Shown: positions 14,849-24,578, counted from the stretch's first letter. The stretch is 54,529 nucleotides of DNA from Oleiharenicola sp. (GCA_025363455.1 JANYDW010000028.1:1-54529); one strand, 5' to 3'. Numbers and translations are program-made. The notes: generated from the letters alone by a model not told the origin.

Positions 14849-15056
14849 CAGCCGCTCCCTCAGGCGTCGCCCCCATGAGCGATGGCTCCCATTAGTCCCT
14901 CTCGGAGAAAGGATGTCGCAAATGCGACGACGGGTCCGGCTGATCGGCGAGCCTCAATAGCAGGTTCCCACCCCATGCGCAGCATGGCACTGGGGGAATA
15001 GAGTATGAGGACCGTCGCTGGTCTCCGCCTCGCCTGATGCCCCGGGCCCGTCCATC

Positions 15057-17000
15057 ATGAACCCTCCCGATTTTCTTCGCCGCGGGCGCCGCCATCTTGG
15101 CGGGGCCTCCTGCCGCCTGCTGGTCGCGATGGCCGGGGCGTTCATCATCCCGATGCCCGCCCGGGCCGCCCTTGACACCGCCTTTGCGGTCCAGGCCAGC
15201 GCCACGGTGCAGTCCGCCCCGGCGCAGATCACGCTCAGCTGGACTCCCAGCCCGGCGCCGGTCAACACCTATGCGCTTGCGCGAAAGGAAGCGGACGCAA
15301 ACGCGTGGACCCCGCTGATCAATTTGGGAGGCACGACCACCAGCTACGCGGACACCAATGTGGTCTCTGGCCGGCTTTATGAATACCAAGTGGTCAGGCA
15401 AGCGCCCGGCCTGACCGGTTACGGCTACGTCGCCTCAGGCATCGACTTGCCGGTGGTCGATGCCCGGGGAAAAATCATTTTGGTCGTGGACAACACCGTC
15501 TCCAGCGCACTCGCGGCAGAGATCGATCTGCTGGGCCGCGACGTCGTCGGTGACGGCTGGATGGTGGTCCGTCGTGAGATCGGGCGCTTCGACCCGCCCG
15601 CCGCCGTGCGCGACGTGATCCGCGCCGCCTACAACGACGACCGGACGAATACCCGCGCCGTGTTGCTTCTCGGGCACGTGCCGGTCGTCCGATCCGGCAA
15701 CGAAGATGTCGATGGCCACGGCGGGCGGCCGCTCCCGGCGGATGTGTTTTACGGCGACATGGACGGCAATTGGACCGACACCAATGGCGACGGGATCCTC
15801 GACCAGAGCCAGATCCCCTCGGACGTGGAATTGATGGTCGGTCGGGTCGATTTTGCCGATATGCCCGGGGCAAATGCCGTGACGCCCTTTCCCAATGAAA
15901 CGGAATTGTTGCGCCGCTACCTGAAAAAGGACCATGACTATCGCCACGGTCTCCGCCGGGTGACCGCCCAGGCGCTGGTGGGTGACCGGATCGGCGACGC
16001 AGATGGCGAGGCGTTTGCCGCCTCGGGCTTCCGGACCTTTTCCGCCCTGCTGGGACCAAATCGCACGATGGTCGCCAATGTGGAGGACAACAGTCCGCCC
16101 GGTGAACGCTGGAGCTCCCGGCTCACGGGGGCCGACTGGCTGTGGGTTTATGGGTCCGGCGCGGGAAACTTCTCTGCCATCAGCGGACTCGGGCTGCATG
16201 GAGCGTTCAACGAGGTGTGGTCAGCTGATCTGGTGGACCAAGGCGCCCGCGGAATGTTTTATCTGATGTTTGGCAGCTGGCTGGTGGACTGGAGCCAGCT
16301 GGACAACATCATGCGTGCCGCCTTGGCGGCGCCCGACTACGGATTGACGGCGGCGTGGTCGGGTCGGCCCCATCTTTTCTTCCAACATATGGCAATGGGT
16401 GAAACCGCCGGCTACGGCATCCGGCTGAGCCAGAACAATACCTCACTCTATGCCAACGCCGTGAATCGCGAGACGCGCGGCATTCATATCGCCCTGCTGG
16501 GCGACCCGACGCTGCGCCTGCAAGTCGCCGCGCCAGCGGCCAGCCTGGCGGTGGCACCCGGCGGAGGTGCGCCGGCCTTATCGTGGGCGGCCTCGCCGGA
16601 TGCGGCGGCGGGCTATCACGTCTATCGCGGGACGAACGCCGGCGGGCCCTTCGCCCGGATCACGGCTTCGCCCGTCACGGCGACGACGTTCACAGACTCC
16701 AGCGCACCCGCCGGCGATTTCACCTACATGGTGCGGGCCGTCCGGCGCGAGGTGTCGGGCAGCGGCAGCTATTTCAACCTCAGCCAGGGAATTTTTGCTC
16801 AAGCCACGGTGATTACTCCGTCATCCAATCCGACGCCGAACCCCAACCTTGCCCAGCCCGGCGGAAACAGCGGGGGAACGGGCGGAACGACCGCTGGCGG
16901 CGGGGGCGGGGCCGTTTCCCCGTGGATGCTCGCATTGCTGGCCGGCTTGGGGCTGGTGCGAAGCCGCGCCTGGCGGGAAAAGTCAACCCCCCGGCCCTAG
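15057..17000 (+). CDS. exported FN3 protein with a gingipain-like core and C-terminal sorting-type anchor
   Basis: A 647-residue protein. A signal peptide (LLVAMAGAFIIPMPARA) leads to an FN3-type domain (about 45-125), a central domain (about 135-480) and a second FN3-type domain (about 490-570). A Gly-rich linker and GAVSPWMLALLAGLGLVRSR follow, a hydrophobic segment with Arg after it like a PEP-CTERM or GlyGly-CTERM tail. The central domain has AVLLLGHVPV, ADVFYGDMDGNWTDTNGDG and VELMVGRVDF, which recall C25 (gingipain) peptidases. The expected catalytic Cys is not visible (the place reads MLFGSW-like, here FYLMFGSWLVD), so it may be a non-catalytic relative. The peptidase resemblance is tentative. 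Confidence 0.6.
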   Translation: MNPPDFLRRGRRHLGGASCRLLVAMAGAFIIPMPARAALDTAFAVQASATVQSAPAQITLSWTPSPAPVNTYALARKEADANAWTPLINLGGTTTSYADTNVVSGRLYEYQVVRQAPGLTGYGYVASGIDLPVVDARGKIILVVDNTVSSALAAEIDLLGRDVVGDGWMVVRREIGRFDPPAAVRDVIRAAYNDDRTNTRAVLLLGHVPVVRSGNEDVDGHGGRPLPADVFYGDMDGNWTDTNGDGILDQSQIPSDVELMVGRVDFADMPGANAVTPFPNETELLRRYLKKDHDYRHGLRRVTAQALVGDRIGDADGEAFAASGFRTFSALLGPNRTMVANVEDNSPPGERWSSRLTGADWLWVYGSGAGNFSAISGLGLHGAFNEVWSADLVDQGARGMFYLMFGSWLVDWSQLDNIMRAALAAPDYGLTAAWSGRPHLFFQHMAMGETAGYGIRLSQNNTSLYANAVNRETRGIHIALLGDPTLRLQVAAPAASLAVAPGGGAPALSWAASPDAAAGYHVYRGTNAGGPFARITASPVTATTFTDSSAPAGDFTYMVRAVRREVSGSGSYFNLSQGIFAQATVITPSSNPTPNPNLAQPGGNSGGTGGTTAGGGGGAVSPWMLALLAGLGLVRSRAWREKSTPRP

Positions 17001-17033
17001 TCGCCCCGTGTTTCACCCCATCATGGTCAGCGG

Positions 17034-17801
17034 TTACGAGCCGCTCCCCCCGGTCCGTTCGGCCTGAAACACCTCGGAGTTGAAACAAATATCTCGCCAG
17101 AGTGCGTGCCAGGTTGGCCAGTCATGCCCGCCCGAAGTGGTGGTCACCCGCGCCGCCGGTAGCAGTTCGGCCAGGAAACGCTGGCCGCGCCCGTAACGAT
17201 CGCTGTTGCCGGAGAAAAGCCATGTCGCCGGCAACCTGGACGAATACGTGCCAAGGAAAGTCCAAATTTGCTCGTAGACGTCGCCATTCTGCGGGTCGTG
17301 CCCGGGTGCCCACCGGGTTGGCCCGCCAGCGGAGGCAATCCAGTCGAAGAAATCTTTGTTGTCGCCCAGATTGGGCGCGAGCAGGACCAATGCGTCGACC
17401 AAACCGGGGTTGTCGCGTTCGTTCAACAGTGCCCCCAGCCCGCCGAGTGAAACGCCGACCAGCACGATCCGGCGGTAGCCTTGCTGCCGCGCAGGTTCCA
17501 GCACATCGGCGCGCAGCCGGTCGGTGATGGTGTGTTTGAGATAATAGCCAAGATGCGCATCGACTACGATCACGTCGGCCTTCACCCGCGCCTCCCGCAT
17601 GGTCGCCCCGATGCCTTGCCGCTCGAAATCCGCCATCGTGTCGCCGCGTCCGGGCAGCCATACGACCAGGGTGGAGGTCCGGGCGGACGAGGATACTGGG
17701 CTCGCCAGAGTAGGAATGGGTGCCGGGGTGGAGCGGGCGGACAAGCTGGAGCCGGTCAAGGCCACGAGCGCGCACATCGAGCTAAGGACCACGCACCTCA
17801 T
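17034..17801 (-). CDS. exported alpha/beta hydrolase
   Basis: A 255-residue protein with a signal peptide (MRCVVLSSMCALVALTGSSLSA). Strand-turn motifs include TLVVWLPGRGDTMADF and VIVVDAHLGYYL. The nucleophile is in RIVLVGVSLGGLGALL and the histidine in TTSGGHDWPTWHALW, a complete hydrolase triad layout with the acid probably in LFSGNSDRYG. It starts within the stop of the upstream gene (ATGA, 17798-17801), so it is translationally coupled to the WxxGYW protein. Substrate unknown. Confidence 0.75.
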   Translation of the reverse strand: MRCVVLSSMCALVALTGSSLSARSTPAPIPTLASPVSSSARTSTLVVWLPGRGDTMADFERQGIGATMREARVKADVIVVDAHLGYYLKHTITDRLRADVLEPARQQGYRRIVLVGVSLGGLGALLNERDNPGLVDALVLLAPNLGDNKDFFDWIASAGGPTRWAPGHDPQNGDVYEQIWTFLGTYSSRLPATWLFSGNSDRYGRGQRFLAELLPAARVTTTSGGHDWPTWHALWRDICFNSEVFQAERTGGSGS

Positions 17802-20422
17802 CTGCGTGATTTGTCTTTGTCCTTTTTCGCGTCGTCGTCCCCATCGTCGGGCGGCTTGGGAGCTGGATTTGCCTTGGGGGACTCATCCCTGACGCGCTTC
17901 GGTTCATCCGGCTGCTTTCCGCGCGCTTCCGGCGGGTTGCGCTGCGCCTCTTGCCTGGCTTTCGCGCGCTCCTCATTTTGCTGCGCCTGGGCTGCCTGCT
18001 CGTTCGCCCTTTGCTGGGAATCATCGCGAGCCTTCTTGGCCGCCTCATTTGCCTGTTCTGTGGCCTGTTGCCTGGACTTTTCCGCGGCTTGGGACTTCTC
18101 CTGCTCGTCGCGATTGCGCCGGTCGGCATCCTGCTGTGCTTTCGCTTGCTCTTGTGCTTTCGCCTGCTGCTGTGCCGCCGCTTGCTGTTGCGCCGCCGCC
18201 TGCTGTTGTTGCCGTTGGGTGTCGTCCCGGGCTTTGGTGGCGGCCGCATTCCTGCGTTCCTCGGTTTGCTTTTGCTCGCGGGCCGCCGACTCGTTCGCCC
18301 TTTGCTGGGATTCGTCACGGGCCTTTCGGGCCGAATTCGCCTGTTCCTCGGCCTGTTGCCTGGACCTTTCCACGGCCTGCGACTTCTGCTGCTCGTCGCG
18401 ATTGCGCCGGTCGTCCTGCTGCGCAGTTGCCTGCTGTTGCTGGCGTTGGGCCTCGTCCCGGGCGTTGCTGGCGGCCGCGTTCCTGCGGTCCTCAGATTGT
18501 TGCTGGCCCCGGGCTGCCGTCTCGTTCGCCCTTTGTTGCGACTCATCCCGGTCCCTCTGGGCGGAAGCATTCACGCGACCCTCGGCTTGCCGTTTGGACC
18601 GGTCGTCTGCCTGGGATCTCGCCTCCGCGTCGCGATTGCGCCGATCGGAATCCTGCTGGGCCTTCTGCTGCGATTCTTGATCCTTCCGCTGCGATTCATC
18701 GCGGGCTTTCCTGTCCGCGGTATCCCGGCGCTCTGCGGCTTGCTGCTGGTTGGCTGCTGCCGTTTCACTGTCGTTTTGCCGGGACCTGGCCTCGGCCTGG
18801 GACCTGGCGTCCGCGTCACGGTTGCGCCGGCCGGTGTCCGGCTGAGCCTGCCTTTGTGGCTCGGGTGCTACCCTCCGACCGGGTTCGTTCGCGCGCTGAT
18901 CCGACGAAGGGGCGTTGCGCTGCGGCTCGAATTGACGGGATTCAGACGGGGGATTGCGGCGGTCCGCGTTTGGCGGGCGACCGGAGGTATCCGTTCTGGG
19001 CTGGGCTGTTTGGAAATTTGGGTTAGGCGCCTGCTGCGCTTGGGGCGGTGCCGCACTCCGGCCCCGCTGCCCGGACGGGTTCGCGACAATCGGGGAGCGG
19101 GGGGCCGCCACGCGGACCGGCTCGACCCTGGCATCCGAGCTGCGCCCGATTGTGACGGCCACCTTGGTTTCAACCGCCCGGCGCTGGTCGCGGAATTGCT
19201 GAACCTCCCGGCCCCGCTGGGCCAGTTGCTGACGGTCGTCTTGGGCCACCGATTGGAAGCGCACGGGATTGTCCGGACTGCGGGCCAGTTGCGCGAGAGG
19301 TACGGCCAGCTGAACGCGGACCCGCCCGCTGGCGGGCGAGTTCACATTTAAAGCCAGCTGGGCCGACCAGGTGCGCGGGGGACGCGCGCCTTCGTGGTCC
19401 CGGCGATCCTGGTAGGAGGCCCGAAAGCGGTTTTTCCAGTCACGCTCCCCGCGATGTTCCCAACGGTTGTGCGAATAAAACGGGTCGAAACCCTGCCGGT
19501 TGGATTGAAATGAAATCGAGGCATAGAAACCTTCCTGCTCGTAGCGCGACCCATAGTAATCCCCGAAATAGTAGTGGTGGTAGCTGGGCCGCAGAAAAAG
19601 GTTGTCCATGAAGAGCGACAGGTTGATCGCGATCCGGGGCGAGTAGGAGTAACCCCGCCGGGCATAGCCTCGGGATTGGTAGTAGACCGGCGCAAACAGG
19701 ATGCCGCGTTGTTCCACCGGGTAATCCCAGAAGCCCTCGACAAAGATGACCCCACGCGGAGTCCACGAATAATAGGCTGGCACCCAGACCCAGTCCGCCC
19801 GGCCTTCCGCCCAATAACCGGCGCGCCAGGCATAGCGGTCCTCGCGCCAAACCCAGCAGCCCGGCGACCAACCGTAGTCCTCGGAGGGCGCGTCGATATT
19901 GGCGCCGACCTCCAGAGTGTCGGGCGGCGGCGGCAGATACGTGGTCTCCTGCTCGCTCGCGTTAGCCCAATACCCGGAGATCCACTGGTAGCCGTCGTCG
20001 CTTTCGCGCCAGTATCCGGCCAGCCATTCGCGACCCGGGGGCAAGATGCGCCAGGTGCCGCTGATCCAGAGGTAGTCATTCCGTTCGTCGTCCCAGCCCC
20101 AGTAACCCGGAATCCAGGCGACGTCATCCCCTTCCGGTCTTTCCTCGGGCGGCAGCTCCTCGATAAGTTCGGGCGGCCGTTTCCGCACCATGTTCCCGGG
20201 CGTCGGATTGTAACTGACCACCGCGGCGAAGGCCTCGTGCACGGGACCACGCGTGAGTACTACCTCGCCGTCCGCCTCATAGCTGGACGGCTGCGCCCGG
20301 CTGATGGCCACGGGCAGGCTGAGACTGAGACATCCGGCAAGCAGGGCAGCGAAAGCGCGCGGAAAAAGCGGGCGGGTGGCGTGGGCGTTTTCTACCGTGA
20401 CCACAGACTGGGTAATTTTCAT
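17798..20422 (-). CDS. exported WxxGYW-repeat protein with long charged coiled coil
   Basis: An 874-residue protein. After a signal peptide (FAALLAGCLSLSLPVAISRAQ) come tryptophan repeats: DVAWIPGYWGWD, YLWISGTWR, WLAGYWRESDDGYQWISGYW, YGWSPGCWVW, YAWRAGYW and WVWVPAYYSW, the YXWGXW-type repeat of exported bacterial proteins. A strand-rich middle part (residues 230-400) leads to about 430 residues rich in Arg, Gln, Glu, Ala and Asp with repeated blocks such as RNRDEQ, SQQRAN and RQQAEEQA, clearly a long helical or coiled-coil region. The tail region is internally repetitive at DNA level. It is the first gene of a pair with the hydrolase at 17034. Probably a cell-surface or periplasmic structural protein. 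Confidence 0.75.
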   Translation of the reverse strand: MKITQSVVTVENAHATRPLFPRAFAALLAGCLSLSLPVAISRAQPSSYEADGEVVLTRGPVHEAFAAVVSYNPTPGNMVRKRPPELIEELPPEERPEGDDVAWIPGYWGWDDERNDYLWISGTWRILPPGREWLAGYWRESDDGYQWISGYWANASEQETTYLPPPPDTLEVGANIDAPSEDYGWSPGCWVWREDRYAWRAGYWAEGRADWVWVPAYYSWTPRGVIFVEGFWDYPVEQRGILFAPVYYQSRGYARRGYSYSPRIAINLSLFMDNLFLRPSYHHYYFGDYYGSRYEQEGFYASISFQSNRQGFDPFYSHNRWEHRGERDWKNRFRASYQDRRDHEGARPPRTWSAQLALNVNSPASGRVRVQLAVPLAQLARSPDNPVRFQSVAQDDRQQLAQRGREVQQFRDQRRAVETKVAVTIGRSSDARVEPVRVAAPRSPIVANPSGQRGRSAAPPQAQQAPNPNFQTAQPRTDTSGRPPNADRRNPPSESRQFEPQRNAPSSDQRANEPGRRVAPEPQRQAQPDTGRRNRDADARSQAEARSRQNDSETAAANQQQAAERRDTADRKARDESQRKDQESQQKAQQDSDRRNRDAEARSQADDRSKRQAEGRVNASAQRDRDESQQRANETAARGQQQSEDRRNAAASNARDEAQRQQQQATAQQDDRRNRDEQQKSQAVERSRQQAEEQANSARKARDESQQRANESAAREQKQTEERRNAAATKARDDTQRQQQQAAAQQQAAAQQQAKAQEQAKAQQDADRRNRDEQEKSQAAEKSRQQATEQANEAAKKARDDSQQRANEQAAQAQQNEERAKARQEAQRNPPEARGKQPDEPKRVRDESPKANPAPKPPDDGDDDAKKDKDKSRR

Positions 20423-20578
20423 GACAAGGATTGCGGAGCGCGACTTCGGATTGAAGCCATGCTACCAAAGGAGTAAGGTAATCCGGCGCTGGATTTCCGG
20501 ATATGGGGTGTAAACTCCATCGCTGGGTCACACGCCCTGCTGACTTTGCTTCTGCGCTCCTTTGTGTTCAACTGAGCC

Positions 20579-21553
20579 ATGCCCAAGAGTAACTTGAAAC
20601 GCCTCCCGCCTAAAAAGCGCCCGCGCAAGGCCAAGGCCGGCACGCGCGGCACTGAGGCGAACGAATCCCTGCTGCCGGAACTGACCGGCGCCGGCCTCGA
20701 GACCAAGGCCGCCATCGAACGCGCCGGCGGCGTGATCGTCGGACAATACTCCGAGCCCATCGGCCGGCACCCTCTCCTGCTGGCCGTGCTGCCGATCGCC
20801 AGCATCGAGCCGACGCCCTTTCAGCGCGACGTGTCCGACATGCATCACAAGAAACTGGCCGACGTCATCGACCGAACCGGCATGTTCCTCGACCCGATCA
20901 TTGCCATCACGGCGCCCAAGGATGGTTTCTGGACTCCCAATGGCGGCCATCGCCTCGCGGCCATGCGCCGGCTGGGCGCGAAGTCGATCACCGCCCTCGT
21001 CGTACCCAAGCGCGAAGTCGCCTGGCAAATCCTCGCCCTCAACACCGAGAAGGCCCACAACCTGAAGGACAAATCCCTCGAGGTCATCCGCATCTTCCGA
21101 AACCTGCTCGAGGACAGCGCCGCGAAGCCCGAGAAGGACTTCGCCTACTACTTCGAGGAGGCGTCGCTCATCACCATGGGCCTCTGCTACGAGCAGCACG
21201 CGCGCTTCAGCGGCGGAGTTTACAACTCCTTCGTCCGCCGGCTGACCACCTTCAGCGACGACTCGTTGACGAAGACGCTCAAGGTCCACGAACGCCACGC
21301 GACCATGCTGCTCGAACTCGACTCGAAAGTCGCCGAGGCTGTGGCGAAGCTGAAAGCCAAGGGCTTCGTGAGTCCCTACCTCAAGACCTTCGTCGTCGCC
21401 CGCTCGAACCCACTGCGCTTCATGAAGGAGCCGCCGGAGCTGGAGGAACTCATCAGGACGATCCGCGGCAAGGTCGAGCGCATGAACATCGACAAGATCA
21501 AGCCCGAGGACATCACCGCGTCCGGCGGCAGCGGTGCGGCGGATGATGAGTAA
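20579..21553 (+). CDS. ParB/Spo0J-type nuclease-domain protein
   Basis: A 324-residue protein starting MPKSNLKRLPPKKRPRK (a basic tail). Residues about 80-150 form a ParB N-terminal domain: LPIASIEPTPFQRDVSDMHHKKLADVI, then PIIAITA, GGHRLAAMRRLGAKSITALVV. The GGHRLAA motif replaces GERRxRA of chromosomal ParB, so CTP binding cannot be assumed. The rest is helical and not the standard HTH-plus-dimer layout; it ends with an acidic tail. No parA is adjacent and no parS is visible, so this is a ParB-like DNA or regulatory protein rather than the main chromosome partition protein. Confidence 0.75.
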   Translation: MPKSNLKRLPPKKRPRKAKAGTRGTEANESLLPELTGAGLETKAAIERAGGVIVGQYSEPIGRHPLLLAVLPIASIEPTPFQRDVSDMHHKKLADVIDRTGMFLDPIIAITAPKDGFWTPNGGHRLAAMRRLGAKSITALVVPKREVAWQILALNTEKAHNLKDKSLEVIRIFRNLLEDSAAKPEKDFAYYFEEASLITMGLCYEQHARFSGGVYNSFVRRLTTFSDDSLTKTLKVHERHATMLLELDSKVAEAVAKLKAKGFVSPYLKTFVVARSNPLRFMKEPPELEELIRTIRGKVERMNIDKIKPEDITASGGSGAADDE

Positions 21554-21675
21554 ACCTATTGTTCATTTTTCATTTTTCATTTTTCAGCGTTCAGCGATTC
21601 GAGTCATATGAACAACGGGAGGTCCCGCCTGATAGGTCTTGCCCAGTCCGTCTGCTTGGGCCCAGCCTCCGACCG

Positions 21676-22416
21676 TTGAGCAAAATTCCCGCAGTCACCC
21701 TCGCCTTCTGGATCCTGAAGATCTGCGCCACCACCTTGGGCGAGACAGCGGGCGACCTGATGTCGATGACTCTTCACATCGGCTACGCGATGAGCACGGT
21801 CATTTTGCTTTCTCTCTTTCTGGTCGCCCTCGCTTCCCAGCTGTTCGTCCAAAAATTCCATCCCGTGCTCTTCTGGACGGTCATTCTCGCGACGAGCACC
21901 GCAGGCACGACCATGTCGGACTTCATGGACCGCACCCTCGCGCTGGGCTATGCGAAGGGCTCGCTGATCCTCGTCGTCCTCCTGGCCACGATCCTCGCCG
22001 TCTGGCGGCTGACCGGTGGCACCCTGGCGGTCAGTCGGATTGCCACGCGCCGCGACGAACTCTTCTACTGGGCCGCCATTCTCGTCTCCAACACTCTCGG
22101 CACGGCCCTCGGCGACTACCTTGCCGATGACTCGGGCCTCGGCTTTCTCGGCGGTGCGCTGGTCATCACCGCGCTGCTCGGGCTCGTGGCCGCCGGACAC
22201 TTCTTCACCAAGGTCTCCCCGGTTCTGCTGTTTTGGGCCGCCTTCATTCTCACCCGCCCGTTCGGCGCCACGTTCGGCGACCTGCTCACGAAGCCGCCGG
22301 AGAAAGGCGGGCTGGGCCTGGGCACGGTCGGCTCCTCGGCCGTGCTATTCATCATCCTCGCCCTTTTGATCGTCCGCTCGCACCGATCACAAGTCTTTCC
22401 CGTCGCCGACGAATAG
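21676..22416 (+). CDS. COG4705-type membrane protein with four internal repeats
   Basis: An integral membrane protein of about 246 residues. Four copies of the same unit are visible: WILKICATTLGETAGDLMS, WTVILATSTAGTTMSDFMD, YWAAILVSNTLGTALGDYLAD and WAAFILTRPFGATFGDLLTK, each followed by two hydrophobic segments. This repeat is the hallmark of the COG4705 family, of unknown function (transport suspected). The TTG at 21676 is preferred because it begins SKIPAVTLAFW. The longer ATG frame at 21559 adds a low-quality repeat-derived stretch. It follows the ParB-like gene on the same strand. Confidence 0.75.
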   Translation: MSKIPAVTLAFWILKICATTLGETAGDLMSMTLHIGYAMSTVILLSLFLVALASQLFVQKFHPVLFWTVILATSTAGTTMSDFMDRTLALGYAKGSLILVVLLATILAVWRLTGGTLAVSRIATRRDELFYWAAILVSNTLGTALGDYLADDSGLGFLGGALVITALLGLVAAGHFFTKVSPVLLFWAAFILTRPFGATFGDLLTKPPEKGGLGLGTVGSSAVLFIILALLIVRSHRSQVFPVADE

Positions 22417-22447
22417 GGCGCTTCAGGGCGGATTATTCCCGCGGGCC

Positions 22448-22470
22448 TTTGTAGTTTAATAGACTACAAA
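22448..22470. repeat. TTTGTAGTTTA palindrome
   Basis: Arms TTTGTAGTTTA and TAGACTACAAA around one A, with one mismatch. Same plan (TA-N-TA centre) as the palindromes at 6050, 6097, 25994 and 49882. It lies between convergent genes, so a promoter role here is unlikely. Confidence 0.75.
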
Positions 22471-22552
22471 CGATTCTGAGGTGTCGGCGGGGTTTCACGC
22501 CCTGACCCGGCATTCCGCAGGGGGGTCAATCTTGTGGCCGAAGACCTGAGGT

Positions 22553-24004
22553 TTATGCCGGCGCGGAAACCTTAGCCGGCTGTTCAGCACCCGTGACCTC
22601 GCTGATCGGCAGGTAAAGCGAGGCCGTCGATCCGCGGCCAGGCTGCGACTCCAGCTCGATGCCTCCGCCGTGGCCGTGCGCGATGCCCAGGATCGCCGCC
22701 AGGCCCAGTCCGCGGCCGAACTCCTTGCGCGTGTGATACGGATCGAAAATGTGCTCGAGTTCCTCGGCCTCAATGCCTGCGCCTTGGTCAGTCACCTGGA
22801 TGCAGGCATACAGGCCCGGCGGCAGTTCCGTGCGATAGGGCCCGGACATGGCGCGCGGATCACTCAGGAATGCGTGGCGCACCTGAACCTCGACGGCTCC
22901 GCGCCGTCCGGCCAGGGCCTCGACGGCATTGGCCACCAGGCCTTTCACCGCCTGCCTGATCGCCTTGCGGTCCACAGCGGCAGTCGAGTCCTCGATCACC
23001 ACGACCCTGACTTCGACGGGGGAGCCTGGCGGCGTGATCACCTTCATCAGGTCGCGCAACCAAGGACCGAGCGGCGTGGGCTGGAGGTCGAATTTGCCGT
23101 GGCCGGAATAGAGCAGCAGCTGGGAAACAATTTCCGTGGCCCGCCGGCCGCCCTCGAGCTGGGCATCGATAAACTCGGTGCTTTGGCGCGACGCCAAGGC
23201 GTCCAGCCGCTGCAATTGCGCGTGGCCCAGGATGCCCGTCAGAATGTTGTTGAAACTGTGGGCAATGCCACCCGCCAAATGGCGGAGACTTTCCAGCCGC
23301 CGAGCCGCCTGTTGGCTGCGCAGCTCCAGCTGGGCCAGCGAGGCCTCCAGATGGTCGACCGCCGGTCGGAAAATCAGGACCGCCTCGAGGGCCAACACCA
23401 CCAAGGTTGTCAGCAGCAGCCCCAGTTCCAGGTCCTGCAGGAAGGCGACCCGCGCGCTGACGCTCTGCTCAAGTCCCAGCACCACGGCGTCCATCAGTGG
23501 CAGAAAATTTTCCTGGTCCGTCAGGACCGCCCGCCGCTCCGCCGGGGTGAGGGAGCCTTTGTCGGCCAGCGTGTCCACCATCGCCGCCATGCGTTGCAAC
23601 GGCTGGTGCAGGTTGTCGAGCAGGCCAGTCAGCGCCGCCCGCGCCGCCTGGTCATAGGCCACTTCGTCGACCTGTTTGACCAACGCCGCGTGGGCGGAGA
23701 CCCAGCGGTCGCGCAGCGCCCCAATCTCGTGGAGCTGCGCCCGCGCATCCGGCTGCGTCGGGTCATGGAGCAATATCTTCAGGCTGATGCGCTGGCTCAG
23801 CATGCGCTGATAACCGGCCTGGTTGACGACATGGCTGCCGCTGCGCTGGCTATTGAGGGAACGCTGCACCAACACCTGCCCGGCGAGGGCGAGACCCGCG
23901 ATCAGGCTCAAGGCCGCGATATAACGCCGGCGGAAACGCCCGGCGGTTTCCCGGCTGTTGTTCCGGAATGGATCGCCCTCGTTGGCCCCTCGCCTGCCGA
24001 ACAT
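22553..24004 (-). CDS. PilJ/NarX-type sensor histidine kinase
   Basis: A 483-residue membrane kinase. The first membrane segment (about 28-46) leads to a periplasmic PilJ/NarX-type sensor domain (NQAGYQRMLSQRI at 61-73, NENFLPL-like later) and a second segment (about 194-212). A coiled linker joins the H-box LRHLAGGIAHSFNNILTG with His249, the N-box VKGLVANAVEAL, the G1 box DQGAGI and the G2 box GRGLGLAAILGI. All ATP-binding elements are present. No response regulator is adjacent, so it is an orphan. The NAGYQRMLSQRI-type signature is usual in nitrate sensors and in type IV pilus chemotaxis receptors; the ligand here is not known. Confidence 0.85.
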   Translation of the reverse strand: MFGRRGANEGDPFRNNSRETAGRFRRRYIAALSLIAGLALAGQVLVQRSLNSQRSGSHVVNQAGYQRMLSQRISLKILLHDPTQPDARAQLHEIGALRDRWVSAHAALVKQVDEVAYDQAARAALTGLLDNLHQPLQRMAAMVDTLADKGSLTPAERRAVLTDQENFLPLMDAVVLGLEQSVSARVAFLQDLELGLLLTTLVVLALEAVLIFRPAVDHLEASLAQLELRSQQAARRLESLRHLAGGIAHSFNNILTGILGHAQLQRLDALASRQSTEFIDAQLEGGRRATEIVSQLLLYSGHGKFDLQPTPLGPWLRDLMKVITPPGSPVEVRVVVIEDSTAAVDRKAIRQAVKGLVANAVEALAGRRGAVEVQVRHAFLSDPRAMSGPYRTELPPGLYACIQVTDQGAGIEAEELEHIFDPYHTRKEFGRGLGLAAILGIAHGHGGGIELESQPGRGSTASLYLPISEVTGAEQPAKVSAPA

Positions 24005-24057
24005 GGGGGTTAATCCAGCCTATTGGCCGGTTTGTGCAAGCGCTTAACCGGGTCCCG

Positions 24058-24444
24058 TCACCAGGACAGGGTGAACATGATCCCCTCGTCACCCTTGGCC
24101 CAGAACCGCCGCGTGAACTTGTGGCCGATCTTTTCCCAGATCGTGCCGGTGCGGGAAAACTTTTCCACCTTGGTTTCAGGCGCCGGCAGGTTCTTCAGTT
24201 TCTCCTCCTCAATGATCATCGGCTCGAGCTGCAGGATTCCCCCGGCCACGGCCGGCGGCTCGTCCTTCACCGGCGCCACCGCCAAGGGGGCGATGCCGTG
24301 CTCCTCCCGGATCAGCTGGTTCAACTGAAGATGCATCTTGGTCTGCGCCGGGTTTGCCGGTTCCGCGCTTGCGGCGGCCAGGAGGGTGCCGGGCAGCAAA
24401 GCCAGGCCCAGTAGCACGGTAACCATGCCTGCTCCGGTTTTCAT
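24058..24444 (-). CDS. exported hypothetical protein, 128 residues
   Basis: With the start at 24444 it has a signal peptide (VTVLLGLALLPGTLLAAASA). It continues with a short Gln/Leu-rich helix (MHLQLNQLIREEHG) and a Pro-rich stretch, ending TIWEKIGHKFTRRFWAKGDEG. I do not recognise a family. It lies just upstream of the histidine kinase gene on the same strand, so it may share a transcript with it. Confidence 0.6.
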   Translation of the reverse strand: MKTGAGMVTVLLGLALLPGTLLAAASAEPANPAQTKMHLQLNQLIREEHGIAPLAVAPVKDEPPAVAGGILQLEPMIIEEEKLKNLPAPETKVEKFSRTGTIWEKIGHKFTRRFWAKGDEGIMFTLSW

Positions 24445-24578
24445 GGGTACCTGCTTAGACCCTTCCGCCGGGAAAAGCTCCCTTGAAATCGGGCACCATG
24501 GCTGGTCTTGCCACCTGTCGCTTGTCACTTATCACTTGGCGAAGCCTCCCCCAACCTGCTCCCGCTTCCGCCTTCGTC

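Noticed and set aside
18100..18800. Repetitive DNA that could suggest a CRISPR or tandem-repeat array
   Set aside because: The repeats are codons of a coiled coil with variable spacing and no constant repeat-spacer structure.
17481..19351. Two long plus-strand frames rich in Cys, Ser and Leu
   Set aside because: They are the complement of the charged coiled-coil region of the WxxGYW protein; the strange composition follows from its Arg/Gln/Glu codons.
20579..21553. Chromosomal partition gene parB with nearby parS/origin
   Set aside because: No parA, no gidA/gidB or rpmH neighbours, no parS-like palindrome, and the GERR-type motif is replaced by GGHR.
22670..24013. Open frame of 447 codons on the plus strand
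   Set aside because: Antisense to the histidine kinase with complete H, N, G1 and G2 boxes. No domain is visible in the plus frame.
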